This document shows positions 28,393 through 35,727 of a stretch of 64,000 bases of DNA, piece by piece. A program made the position numbers and the translations under genes. The stretch's first letter is position 1. Every line of letters starts with the position of its first letter. The notes below the pieces were generated by a model. It worked only from the letters and a program-made list of their open reading frames with translations. It did not search any database and was not told the DNA's origin. The stretch is taken from contig NZ_CAJYEB010000001.1 of assembly GCF_913773735.1 (NCBI RefSeq), positions 1-64,000 on the forward strand. Direction: 5' to 3'. This DNA is from an uncultured Massilia sp. (lineage in GTDB: Bacteria; Pseudomonadota; Gammaproteobacteria; Burkholderiales; Burkholderiaceae_D).

Positions 28393-28398
28393 GTCAAG

Positions 28399-28422
28399 AA
28401 ATGAAACGGTTGCATTTCATTT
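28399..28422. promoter_or_regulatory. Perfect palindrome in the emrA-tetR gap (candidate operator 2)
   Basis: AAATGAAA-cggttgca-TTTCATTT, 8-bp arms with an 8-base spacer, ending 22 bases before the tetR start codon. A half-site AAATGAAA also occurs at 28349-28356 near emrA. Size and symmetry suit a TetR dimer repressing both directions. Confidence 0.6.
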
Positions 28423-28444
28423 GGAACTGCACTACATTACGCCC

Positions 28445-29122
28445 ATGGATAAACACCCCGCCCCCACGGAGACCACCCCGCAGGACGCCGCCGGCTGCCC
28501 CGGCAAGTCCGCCGGCCGGCCGAAAGCGGCAGACGTCGAGGCCCGCACCCAGGAATTGCTGCACACCGCGGCGTCGCTGTTCCTCAAGAACGGGTACACG
28601 AAGACGAGCCTGGAATCGATCGCCCGCGCGGCCCACGTGGCCGTGCGCACCATCTACGTCAAGTTCGGCGGCAAGGCCGGCCTGCTGCACGCCGTGCTGG
28701 CCGCCAAGCGCGACCGCTTCTTCCGCAGCCAGCCGATGTCCACCGACATGCGCCCGCTGCGCGAGGTGATCGGCGACTTCGCGCGCCAGATGCATGAACT
28801 GATCAATTCCCAGGAAGCGGTCGACATGCAGCGCATCGTGCTGGCCGAGGCGCCCACCAATCCGGAACTGGGCGACGCCTTCTGGAACGGCGGTCCGCGC
28901 CAGACCCGCGAGATGCTGTCGCGTTATTTCGCCCGCCCGGACGTGCGCGCCCAGATGCGCCCGGACGTGCCGGTCGACCTGCTGCCCGGCTACCTGATGT
29001 CCATCATCTGCGGCGAGCAGGTGCTGCGCTTCATGCGGCCGTCGGGCACCACGCGCGCCGAGGAAACCAGGGAGGCGCTGGAGCGGCGCCTGGAGTTGTT
29101 CTACCTTGGCATCTTGCCGTAG
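28445..29122 (+). CDS. TetR/AcrR-family repressor of the efflux operon
   Basis: 225 residues. The N-terminal helix-turn-helix is clear (AASLFLKNGYTKTSLESIAR, AAHVAVRTIYVKFGGKAGLL). The C-terminal ligand domain is of the TetR_C type and ends YLGILP. It is divergent from emrA, with two perfect palindromes in between. The simplest reading is autoregulation and repression of emrAB-OMF, relieved by a pump substrate. The start at MDKHPAP (28445) is chosen because the earlier ORF start at 28421 lies inside the palindrome zone. A Pro-rich tail precedes the DNA-binding domain. Confidence 0.92.
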   Translation: MDKHPAPTETTPQDAAGCPGKSAGRPKAADVEARTQELLHTAASLFLKNGYTKTSLESIARAAHVAVRTIYVKFGGKAGLLHAVLAAKRDRFFRSQPMSTDMRPLREVIGDFARQMHELINSQEAVDMQRIVLAEAPTNPELGDAFWNGGPRQTREMLSRYFARPDVRAQMRPDVPVDLLPGYLMSIICGEQVLRFMRPSGTTRAEETREALERRLELFYLGILP

Positions 29123-29206
29123 AGCTAACACAGCAGTGAATGTGCGGCATCGCACGGAAGGGTTGCGTATCCATGGGGCATCCTGCAGTCTTTGAAGGAG
29201 GATGTC

Positions 29207-29260
29207 ATGAACAATTACAACATGGATAACGCGGCAGCGTGCCGCCGGGAGGATGCATGA
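29207..29260 (+). CDS. Possible 17-codon leader ORF
   Basis: A 17-residue ORF (MNNYNMDNAAACRREDA) with a very strong ribosome binding site (AAGGAGGATGTC). Its stop overlaps the next ATG as ATGA. It is too short for the ORF track. It looks like a translated leader that couples ribosomes into the 61-aa gene at 29257. Whether the peptide itself has a role cannot be told. Confidence 0.45.
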   Translation: MNNYNMDNAAACRREDA

Positions 29261-29442
29261 GCAAGTCGTCCCGTTACGAATGGCGCGACCAGCAGGCCGC
29301 GCTGCAGGACCGCATGAAGGGTTTCCTGTCGAATCCGAGCGACGAGCAGTTGCAGGCCGTCGTCGCCGAGATGCGCGCCTACGCGGATGCCGCCCGCGCC
29401 GGGCACATCGACATCCCGCAGCGCTGGACCAGCTACAGCTGA
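29257..29442 (+). CDS. Small hypothetical protein
   Basis: 61 residues (MSKSSRYEWRDQQAALQDRM and onwards), charged and helical, with no signal or membrane segment. The ATG at 29257 is preceded by GGGAGGATGC, and overlaps the stop of a 17-codon leader. The in-frame ORF-track start at 29239 lacks a binding site. Helical content (DEQLQAVVAEMRAYADAARA) suggests a small cytoplasmic bundle. I do not recognise the family. It is followed directly by a 60-bp tandem repeat array. Confidence 0.65.
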   Translation: MSKSSRYEWRDQQAALQDRMKGFLSNPSDEQLQAVVAEMRAYADAARAGHIDIPQRWTSYS

Positions 29443-29452
29443 CTTCCCCCAG

Positions 29453-29714
29453 CCGCACGACAACCCGTCGCGGCGTCCGTAGGGTGGACGGCTCCGCCGT
29501 CCACGCGTTCCACCACACGACAATCCGTCGCGGCGCCCGTAGGGTGGACGGCTCCGCTGTCCACGCGTTCAACCACACGATATTCCGTCGCGGCGCCCGT
29601 AGGGTGGACGGCTCCGCCGTCCACGCGTTCAACCACACGACAATCCGTCGCGACGTCCGTAGGGTGGACGGCTCCGCCGTCCACGCGTTCAACCACACGA
29701 TCATCCGTCGCGAC
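29453..29714. repeat. Tandem array of a 60-bp unit, about 4.4 copies
   Basis: Units starting at 29461, 29521, 29581 and 29641 are exactly 60 bases long and nearly identical, with a partial unit at either side. Each contains GTAGGGTGGACGGCTCCGCC followed by GTCCACGCGTTCAACC, so GTGGACGGC / GCCGTCCAC forms a hairpin per unit. This is a variant of the GTAGGGTGGGCAC repeat found at 33787 and 51763. The array is open in one frame on both strands, giving false ORFs. Confidence 0.95.
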
Positions 29715-29882
29715 AGGTTCAAGACCTGTTGAACGCGTGGGCAGCAGCGCTGCCCACCCTCCGCATTTCACGCCGCACCGCTGCATTTCGCGCCGCCTGG
29801 CGCCGTTTCGTCGCAGCGCCCCCAGCCCCGTTCGGCTCCTGGCTACAGTGTGTCCATCGACCACCACGCACTGGAGCCCATC
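29715..29882. other. Gap before the DUF2141 gene, no gene seen
   Basis: Together with the repeat array it makes a 440-base gap. It contains GGGCAGC-agc-GCTGCCC hairpin sequence related to the array and then GC-rich sequence. TGGCTACAGTGTG shortly before the DUF2141 gene could include a promoter, but no clear -35/-10 pair was found. Confidence 0.35.
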
Positions 29883-30299
29883 ATGCACAAGACCATCCTC
29901 GCCGTCCTGCTGGCCCTTGCCGGCGCCTGCCACGCCGCCCACGCCGGCGACCTCGTCATCCATGTCGACAACGTCAAGAGCGCCGGCGGCCAGGTCAAGG
30001 TCGCGCTGTTCGACGGCGCCGGCAACTTCCTGAAAAAGACCGCGCGCGTGGCCGAGGCCCCGGCGGCGGCCGGCGCCGTCACCGTGACCTTCAAGGACGT
30101 GGCGGCCGGCGACTACGGGTTCTCGGTCTACCACGACGCCAACGATAATGGCAAACTGGACCGTAATATGATGGGCATCCCGGTCGAGCCCTTCGCCTTC
30201 AGCAACGACGCCCAGGGCCACATGGGTCCGCCGGCCTTCGATGCCGCGAAGATCGCCGTGCCGGCCGCCGGCCTGGACACCACCGTGACCCTGCGCTGA
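29883..30299 (+). CDS. Exported DUF2141 protein
   Basis: 138 residues. Signal peptide MHKTILAVLLALAGACHAAH ending AHA, then a compact beta-sandwich of the DUF2141 family (GDLVIHVDNVKSAGGQVKVA, FDGAGNFLKK, DYGFSVYHDANDNGKLDRNM). The DANDNGKLD stretch resembles a calcium-binding loop, typical of this family. Function unknown. In other bacteria these proteins are often encoded next to carotenoid-linked genes, and here the next gene, 11 bases downstream, is a carotenoid oxygenase. First gene of an apparent four-gene operon. Confidence 0.88.
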   Translation: MHKTILAVLLALAGACHAAHAGDLVIHVDNVKSAGGQVKVALFDGAGNFLKKTARVAEAPAAAGAVTVTFKDVAAGDYGFSVYHDANDNGKLDRNMMGIPVEPFAFSNDAQGHMGPPAFDAAKIAVPAAGLDTTVTLR

Positions 30300-30310
30300 A
30301 GGAGTCGACC

Positions 30311-31825
30311 ATGCAACGCCGCCGCTTCCTGCAACTGGGCCTGCACGCCGGCCTGGGCCTCGGCCTGGCCGGCATCGTGGGCGCCGCCCGCGCCGATGCC
30401 CGCACCACCTGCGAACGCTTCCACGCCGCCCTGGCGCGCGACGCCGGCCTGTCCGTGTACGCCAACCTCGAGGGCAACCAGCAGGGCGAGGCCGTCGTCG
30501 AAGGCCGCCTGCCCGACGAGCTGCAGGGCACTTTCTACCGCAACGGGCCGGGCCGCTTCGAGCTGGGCGGCGAGCGCTACCACCACTGGTTCGACGGCGA
30601 CGGCTATGCCCAGGCCTGGCGCATCGAAGGCGGCAAGGTCAGCCACCGGGGCCGCTTCGTCGAGACCCGCAAGTTCGTCGACGAATCCGCCGCCGGCCAG
30701 TTCCTGTATCCGGCCTTCGGCACCCACGTCGCCCGCCGGGGCTTTCGCGACAACGACACGATGAACACGGCCAACACCAACCTGCTGCCGTTCGCCGGCC
30801 GCCTGTACGCGCTGTGGGAAGGCGGCTCGGCCACCGAGGTCGATCCGGCCACGCTGGAGACGGTCGGCATCAAGACCTGGCGCGACGACCTGAAGGCGAT
30901 GCCGTTCTCGGCCCACCCGAAGGTCGACCCGTCCGGTACCCTGTGGAACTTCGGCGCCCTGCCCGGCACCGACCGCATCGCGCTGTACCGCATTGGCCCC
31001 GCCGGCGACGTGCTGCAGGCCGGCGTGGTGGAGGTGCCGCAACTGGCGCTGCTGCACGACTTCGTGGTCAGCGAGCGCCACCTGGTATTCGTGATTCCGC
31101 CCTACGACATCCGGCAGGGTCCCGACCTGAGCCTGGCCGAGCGCCACGTCTGGGCCGGCAGCGGCGCCCGGGCGCGCGCGACCCGCGTGGTGGTGGTGGC
31201 CAAGGACACCCTCACGGTGCGGCGCGTGTTCGAACTGCCGCCGCGCATGGTGTTCCACTTCGGGAATGCCTGGGACGAGGCCGGCGGGCGCGTCACCCAC
31301 TTCGACCTCGTGCTGCACGACGGCGACCAGCTCGCGGCGCTGTCGCACGTGATGGAAGGGGAACGCGAGCCGAACCGTCCCGCCGCCCACCAGGCCGTGC
31401 GCATCAGCCTCGACCTGGTGCACGGCCGCGTGACGACCACGCGCCTGCTCGACGGCGCCGAGTTCCCGCGCGTGATGCCGCAGGTCGTGGGCCTGCGCCA
31501 CCGCCGCCTGGCGGCGCTGTCCAGCGACGCCCGCAATCCCTTCCTGGCGCTGGATACCGTGAACGTCGTCGACACCGACGGCGGCCGCGCCGACGCCTGG
31601 CGCTTCGGCCCCGGCTGGCGCACCGAGGAGCACGTGCTGGTGCCGCGCAAGAACGCCCGCAGCGAGACCGACGGCTGGCTGGTCGGCGTGGCCCAGGACA
31701 CGCGGGCCGGCAACAGCGTCCTCACGGTGTTCGACGCGGCGCGCGTCCAGGCGGGACCGGTGGCGACGGCGCGCTTGCCCTATCGCACTCCGCATTGTTT
31801 CCATGGTAATTTCTTGCTTACATGA
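30311..31825 (+). CDS. Carotenoid oxygenase family protein, probably Tat-exported
   Basis: 504 residues. Carotenoid cleavage oxygenases use Fe(II) held by four histidines to split polyene or stilbene double bonds. All four histidines appear in family contexts: FSAHPKVDP, LLHDFVVSERH, MVFHFGNAWDE and the C-terminal CFHGNFLLT. The N-terminus MQRRRFLQLGLHAGLGLGLA carries a twin-arginine-like signal, so the folded enzyme is probably exported, which is less usual for this family. The stop codon overlaps the LytS kinase start by ATGA, so enzyme and sensor are translationally coupled. Substrate (carotenoid, apocarotenoid or lignostilbene type) cannot be decided. Confidence 0.9.
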   Translation: MQRRRFLQLGLHAGLGLGLAGIVGAARADARTTCERFHAALARDAGLSVYANLEGNQQGEAVVEGRLPDELQGTFYRNGPGRFELGGERYHHWFDGDGYAQAWRIEGGKVSHRGRFVETRKFVDESAAGQFLYPAFGTHVARRGFRDNDTMNTANTNLLPFAGRLYALWEGGSATEVDPATLETVGIKTWRDDLKAMPFSAHPKVDPSGTLWNFGALPGTDRIALYRIGPAGDVLQAGVVEVPQLALLHDFVVSERHLVFVIPPYDIRQGPDLSLAERHVWAGSGARARATRVVVVAKDTLTVRRVFELPPRMVFHFGNAWDEAGGRVTHFDLVLHDGDQLAALSHVMEGEREPNRPAAHQAVRISLDLVHGRVTTTRLLDGAEFPRVMPQVVGLRHRRLAALSSDARNPFLALDTVNVVDTDGGRADAWRFGPGWRTEEHVLVPRKNARSETDGWLVGVAQDTRAGNSVLTVFDAARVQAGPVATARLPYRTPHCFHGNFLLT

Positions 31826-32961
31826 ACAAGAACGATACCCTGCCGCTGCCGGCCACCTCGCACCCGCTGGAACTGTTCGCCCCGTTCCGGCGCTGGCCGG
31901 CCTCGCCGGCGCGCGACCTGCTCTACACGCTGCTGTGGAACAGCCTGATCGGCCTCGTGCTGGCGCTGTTCCTGTGGACCTTCCTCGGCGTGCCGCCGCT
32001 CCGGATCCTGGGCGGCTGCCTGCTGACCTCGAACATCATCGGCTTCCTGATCCACGGCGCGCTGGCCCTGCTGCGCAGCGTGGTGCCGTCCAGCCGCCCG
32101 GGCCGGCGCTCGCTGGCGATGCGCGCCTGCCGCCTGCTGCTGACGCTGTGCTGCGCCGCGTTCGGCCTGGCGCTGGCGGACGCCATCCTGGGCGGGCGCG
32201 ACCCGTTCCAGGCGCTGCTGCACGGCAGCCGGCTGGCGCGGACGCTGCCCTGGGCGGTGGCGATCGCCCTCCTGATCGCGGCGATCCTGGCGGCCGGCGA
32301 GCGGCGCCTGGCGCGCGAGATGCAGGCGGCGCGCCAGCAGGAACAGATGGCCGAGGCGGCGCGCCTGCTGGCCGAGGCGCGCCTGCGCACGCTGCAGGCG
32401 CAGATCGAGCCGCACTTCCTGTACAACACACTGGCCAACGTGGTGAGCCTGATCGGCGCCGACCCGGCCCGCGCGCGCCACATGCTGGAACGCCTGATCG
32501 ACTTCCTGCGCGCCAGCCTGGCCGCCAGCCGCGCCGAGCACGCGACGGTCGGCGCCGAACTGGACCTCGCGCACGCCTACCTCGACCTGCTGGGCGTGCG
32601 CATGGGCGCGCGCCTGCGCCACCGCATCGACGCCGATGCCGCCTGCCGCGCGCTGCCGATGGCGCCGATGCTGGTGCAGCCGCTGGTGGAAAACGCCATC
32701 ATGCACGGCCTCGAACCGAAGGTCGCCGGCGGCACCGTCGCCGTGCGCGCGCGCGTCGCCGACGGCATGCTGTGCATCGAGGTGGAGGACAACGGCGTCG
32801 GCCTGGTGAACACGGCGCCGCGCCCCGGCGGCGGCGTCGGCATGGCCAACCTGCGCGAACGGCTGCGCAGCCTGCACGGCCCGTCCGCCCGCCTGCAACT
32901 GATCGAAAACCCGAACGGCGGCGTGACCTCGCGCCTGCTGCTGCCCCTGGAGCCCACGTGA
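31822..32961 (+). CDS. LytS/AlgZ-family membrane histidine kinase
   Basis: 379 residues. Four membrane helices (LWNSLIGLVLALFLWTF, CLLTSNIIGFLIHGALALL, RLLLTLCCAAFGLALADAIL, VAIALLIAAILAAG) are followed by a short coiled coil, the His_kinase domain (LQAQIEPHFLYNTLANVVSL) and an HATPase domain (VQPLVENAIMHGLEP, VEDNGVGL, GVGMANLRERL). No separate ligand domain is present, so the signal is sensed within or at the membrane. The start overlaps the carotenoid oxygenase stop and the stop overlaps the regulator's GTG start (GTGA). It phosphorylates the downstream LytTR regulator. Confidence 0.93.
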   Translation: MNKNDTLPLPATSHPLELFAPFRRWPASPARDLLYTLLWNSLIGLVLALFLWTFLGVPPLRILGGCLLTSNIIGFLIHGALALLRSVVPSSRPGRRSLAMRACRLLLTLCCAAFGLALADAILGGRDPFQALLHGSRLARTLPWAVAIALLIAAILAAGERRLAREMQAARQQEQMAEAARLLAEARLRTLQAQIEPHFLYNTLANVVSLIGADPARARHMLERLIDFLRASLAASRAEHATVGAELDLAHAYLDLLGVRMGARLRHRIDADAACRALPMAPMLVQPLVENAIMHGLEPKVAGGTVAVRARVADGMLCIEVEDNGVGLVNTAPRPGGGVGMANLRERLRSLHGPSARLQLIENPNGGVTSRLLLPLEPT

Positions 32962-33764
32962 CCACCGCCCTGCTCGCCGACGACGAACCGCACCTCCTGT
33001 CCTACCTCGAAGAACAGCTCGCGCAAGCCTGGCCGGCGCTGCGCATCGTTGCGCGCGCCGGCAACGGCATCGAGGCGCTGCGCCTGGTCGACGAGCTGGC
33101 GCCCGACGTGGTCTTCCTCGACATCCAGATGCCCGGCTTGAGCGGCCTGCAGCTGGCGGAAACGCTGTGCGCGGGAGACCACCCGCCGCGCGTCGTGTTC
33201 ACCACCGCGCACGAGCACTATGCGCTGCAGGCGTTCGAGCAGGCCGCCTTCGACTACCTGCTCAAGCCGATCCGCCTGGACCGCCTGCAGCGCACCGTGG
33301 CGCGCCTGCAGGAAGCGCTGGCCGCGCCGCCCGCCGCCGTCGATCCGGCCGCGGCGGGCATGCTGTCGCAGCTGCTGCGCCAGCTCGGCGTGGCGGCGCC
33401 GGCGGCCCCCGGCGCGCTGGCCGCCGCCGGCGAGGCGGGGCCGCTGCAGTGGATCCGCGCGGCGCAGGGACAGGAGACGCGCCTGATCGCCGTCGACGAG
33501 GTCATCTACTTCCAGAGCAACGACAAGTACACGAGCGTGTTCACGGCCGACGGCGAACACCTGATCCGCACGCCGCTGCGCCAGTTGCGCGAACAGCTCG
33601 ACCCGCAGCAGTTCTGGCAGATCCACCGCGGCGCGATCGTCGCGGCGCGCCACGTGGCGGGCACGCGCACCGATTTCCGCGGGCGCCTGCTGGTGCGGCT
33701 GAAGGGGCGCGAGGAGCAACTGGTCGTCAGCCGTAACTACGTGGACCTGTTCCGGCAGATGTGA
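32958..33764 (+). CDS. LytTR-family response regulator (AlgR-like)
   Basis: 268 residues. An N-terminal receiver has the acidic pair (LLADDEP), the phospho-acceptor (VVFLDIQMPG) and the lysine (YLLKPIR). An Ala-rich linker and a C-terminal LytTR DNA-binding domain follow (DEVIYFQSNDKYTSVFTADG, EQLDPQQFWQIHRGAIVA, VSRNYVDLFRQM). The start is GTG at 32958, overlapping the kinase stop; the ORF track shows a longer in-frame ORF from 31803 that only shadows the kinase gene. Last gene of the DUF2141-oxygenase-kinase-regulator set. Confidence 0.93.
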   Translation: MTTALLADDEPHLLSYLEEQLAQAWPALRIVARAGNGIEALRLVDELAPDVVFLDIQMPGLSGLQLAETLCAGDHPPRVVFTTAHEHYALQAFEQAAFDYLLKPIRLDRLQRTVARLQEALAAPPAAVDPAAAGMLSQLLRQLGVAAPAAPGALAAAGEAGPLQWIRAAQGQETRLIAVDEVIYFQSNDKYTSVFTADGEHLIRTPLRQLREQLDPQQFWQIHRGAIVAARHVAGTRTDFRGRLLVRLKGREEQLVVSRNYVDLFRQM

Positions 33765-33786
33765 GGGCCGCGCAGCGATGCGCGAT

Positions 33787-33807
33787 GGTGGGCACGGGGT
33801 GCCCACC
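33787..33807. repeat. GGTGGGCAC hairpin repeat
   Basis: GGTGGGCAC-ggg-GTGCCCACC, 23 bases past the LytTR regulator stop. It is the same element type as at 51763 and, in variant form, in the 60-bp array at 29453. It lies between the convergent regulator and LysR genes. Confidence 0.75.
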
Positions 33808-33900
33808 CTGCGCAAGCCACATCCATACGGCCGACATCCAGCAGGGTCGGCATTGGCGGCCGCGGACCACGAATGAAACGTGCCCGCCATGCCAGCGGAT

Positions 33901-34794
33901 TCACAGCGCCAGCAGATCCTTGCCACGCTCGCGCAGGATCGCGGCCACGCGCGCCGCCACCGGGGACAGGTAGCCGTTGCGCCGGTACGCCAGGCCCAGC
34001 CGCCGCTTCATCTGCGCCTCCGGCAATACCACCTCGCGCACGCGCGCGCGCCGCGCCACCAGGTTGACGCGCGTGACGAAACCCAGCAGTGGCGTGGTCT
34101 CGAGGATCGGCACGATCATGTTCAATACGTTCGATTCGAGTTGCACACGCGGCCGCGCCAGGCCGTGGCGCTCGAAGGTCTGGTCCAGCCACTGGCGCGA
34201 CGCCACCGTGCGCGCGGGCAGCATCCACTGGTAGTCGAGCAGGCTGGCCAGCGTGCGCGGGCCGTCGAACACCGGATGGTTTTCGCTGGCCATCACGACC
34301 ACCGTGTCTTCCGCGATCTGCTCGCAGGCGATGTCCGGATCGTCTTCGGGCATCGGTCCCGCCACCAGGTCGAGTTCGCCCTCGCGCAGGCCGGCCAGCA
34401 GGTTGTCGTTCATCGCCACCGTCAGGCCGATCCCGATGCCCGGCGCCTGCGCCAGCAACTGGCCGAACACGGCCGGCAGCAGGTGCTCGGCCAGCGTCGG
34501 CAGGCAGCCGATGCGCACGTTGCCGCGCAGGCCGCCGGCGTGGTCCTGCATCTCGCGCGCCGTCTCCTCGACCATGATCGCCATCTGGCGCGTGCGCCCC
34601 GCCAGCACGTGGCCGGCGGCCGTCAGGCGCATGCCGCGGCCGTCCTTCTCGAACAGTTTCGCGCCCAGCGATTCCTCCAGGCGGTCGATGCACTTGGTCA
34701 GCGCGGGCTGGGTGCGGTGCAGGCGCTCGGCGGCGCGCGCCAGGTTGCCCTCGGCCGCGATGACTTCGAAATACCGCAGGTCACGGAAGTCCAT
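33901..34794 (-). CDS. LysR-family transcriptional regulator
   Basis: 297 residues. The N-terminal winged helix-turn-helix begins DFRDLRYFEVIAAEGNLARA and includes LHRTQPALTKCIDRLEESLG. The C-terminal periplasmic-binding-like effector domain includes RIGCLPTLAEHLLPAVFGQL. It is divergent from the RraA-like gene, so it probably controls the downstream catabolic cluster (aldolase, dehydrogenase, transporter, porin) in response to the pathway substrate. The start agrees with family length. Confidence 0.92.
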   Translation of the reverse strand: MDFRDLRYFEVIAAEGNLARAAERLHRTQPALTKCIDRLEESLGAKLFEKDGRGMRLTAAGHVLAGRTRQMAIMVEETAREMQDHAGGLRGNVRIGCLPTLAEHLLPAVFGQLLAQAPGIGIGLTVAMNDNLLAGLREGELDLVAGPMPEDDPDIACEQIAEDTVVVMASENHPVFDGPRTLASLLDYQWMLPARTVASRQWLDQTFERHGLARPRVQLESNVLNMIVPILETTPLLGFVTRVNLVARRARVREVVLPEAQMKRRLGLAYRRNGYLSPVAARVAAILRERGKDLLAL

Positions 34795-34816
34795 GATTCA
34801 TTCCCGAAAGTTTGGA

Positions 34817-34836
34817 ATTCATGAAATTAATTGAAT
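34817..34836. promoter_or_regulatory. Candidate LysR binding site
   Basis: ATTCA-tgaaattaat-TGAAT, an AT-rich inverted repeat just upstream of the lysR start codon and within the divergent gap, close to the T-N11-A layout of LysR sites. A TACATTATAG stretch right after it could be a -10 for the plus-strand genes. Confidence 0.45.
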
Positions 34837-34933
34837 ATACATTATAGATGGGGCTTCCTATACTCGATTCATGACAAAGCTTCCCCGATCCAGCCGGACG
34901 GAGGCGGCAGAACCGACGCAGCGAGGAGACACC

Positions 34934-35035
34934 ATGACCGCCGCACCACACGCCCATCCGGCGCCTCCTCGTCGCGCCATCGCGCCATGCCGGCCCCCCG
35001 CCGGCGGTAACATCGACACCGAGGACAATCCATGA
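34934..35035 (+). CDS. Possible 33-codon leader ORF ahead of the RraA-like gene
   Basis: A 33-residue Pro/Ala/Arg-rich ORF (MTAAPHAHPAPPRRAIAPCR, ending NIDTEDNP) with a GAGGAGACACC binding site. Its stop overlaps the RraA-like ATG exactly (ATGA). Composition is low-complexity, so it may be coincidence in GC-rich DNA; the binding site and exact overlap argue for a translated leader. Confidence 0.3.
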   Translation: MTAAPHAHPAPPRRAIAPCRPPAGGNIDTEDNP

Positions 35036-35727
35036 GCCATTCCACTTCCCCCGACGTGATCCGCGCCATCGAGCGCGTCGATCCGGACCTGGTCGCGCAG
35101 GCGGCCGCGTATCCCTCCTCCATCCTGGCCGACGTCGCCGGCCGCCGCGGCGCCCTGTCCAGCCGCATCGCGCCGCTGGCGCCGACGATGCGCCTGGCCG
35201 GCCCCGCGCTGACGGTCGAGGTGCGCCCCGGCGACAACCTGATGATCCACGCCGCCATGGCGATCGCCAAGCCCGGCGACGTGCTGGTCATCGACGGCAA
35301 GGGCGACGAATCCTCGGCCCTGATGGGCGAGATCATGGTCTCGCAGTGCATGGCGGTCGGCATCGCCGGCGTGGTCATCTACGGCGCCGTGCGCGACACC
35401 GAGGCGATCCGCGAACTGGGCTTCCCGATGTACGCCATCGGCGCGAATCCGAACGGCCCGACCAAGCTGGTGCCGGGCCGCATCAACTGGCCGGTGTCGC
35501 TGGGCGGCACCGCCGTGCAGCCGGGCGACCTGGTGGTGGCCGACGCCGACGGCGTCGTCGTGGTCGAGAAGGACAAGGTGCCGGCCGTGCTGGCCGAGGC
35601 GGGCAAGAAGCTGGACTACGAGGCGAAGCGCCTGGCCGACATCCGCGGCGGCGGCGCGCTGCGTCCGGCCTGGCTGGACGGCGCCCTGCGCCAGGCCGGC
35701 GTGCTGGCCGAAGGAGAGACGCTGTGA
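35032..35727 (+). CDS. RraA-like aldolase family protein (HMG/CHA aldolase type)
   Basis: 231 residues. The family covers 4-hydroxy-4-methyl-2-oxoglutarate / 4-carboxy-4-hydroxy-2-oxoadipate aldolases (divalent-metal, pyruvate-releasing) and the RNase E inhibitor RraA. The motif VVIYGAVRDTEAIRELGFPM keeps the arginine-aspartate pair that defines the aldolase branch, and ILADVAGRRGAL is the usual N-terminal signature. Catabolic context (LysR, hydroxyacid dehydrogenase, MFS importer, porin) supports an enzyme rather than RraA. GAGGACAATCC precedes the ATG. The stop overlaps the next gene's GTG start. Confidence 0.85.
   Translation: MSHSTSPDVIRAIERVDPDLVAQAAAYPSSILADVAGRRGALSSRIAPLAPTMRLAGPALTVEVRPGDNLMIHAAMAIAKPGDVLVIDGKGDESSALMGEIMVSQCMAVGIAGVVIYGAVRDTEAIRELGFPMYAIGANPNGPTKLVPGRINWPVSLGGTAVQPGDLVVADADGVVVVEKDKVPAVLAEAGKKLDYEAKRLADIRGGGALRPAWLDGALRQAGVLAEGETL

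Noticed and set aside
25465-28404. A 979-aa plus-strand ORF over the emr operon
   Set aside because: It runs antisense through emrB and emrA and has no domain or ribosome site.
29453-29714. The 60-bp array as a CRISPR
   Set aside because: Units are contiguous and nearly identical across all 60 bases, with no unique spacers and no cas genes.
29253-29732. An ORF encoding RRVDGSAVHAF repeats (and its counterpart on the other strand)
   Set aside because: It results from the 60-bp DNA array being a multiple of three with no stop; there is no start signal and the hairpin DNA explains the pattern.
35346-35723. The upstream part of the hydroxyacid dehydrogenase ORF
   Set aside because: It lies inside the RraA-like gene in another frame; the GTG at 35724 with a good ribosome site is the real start.
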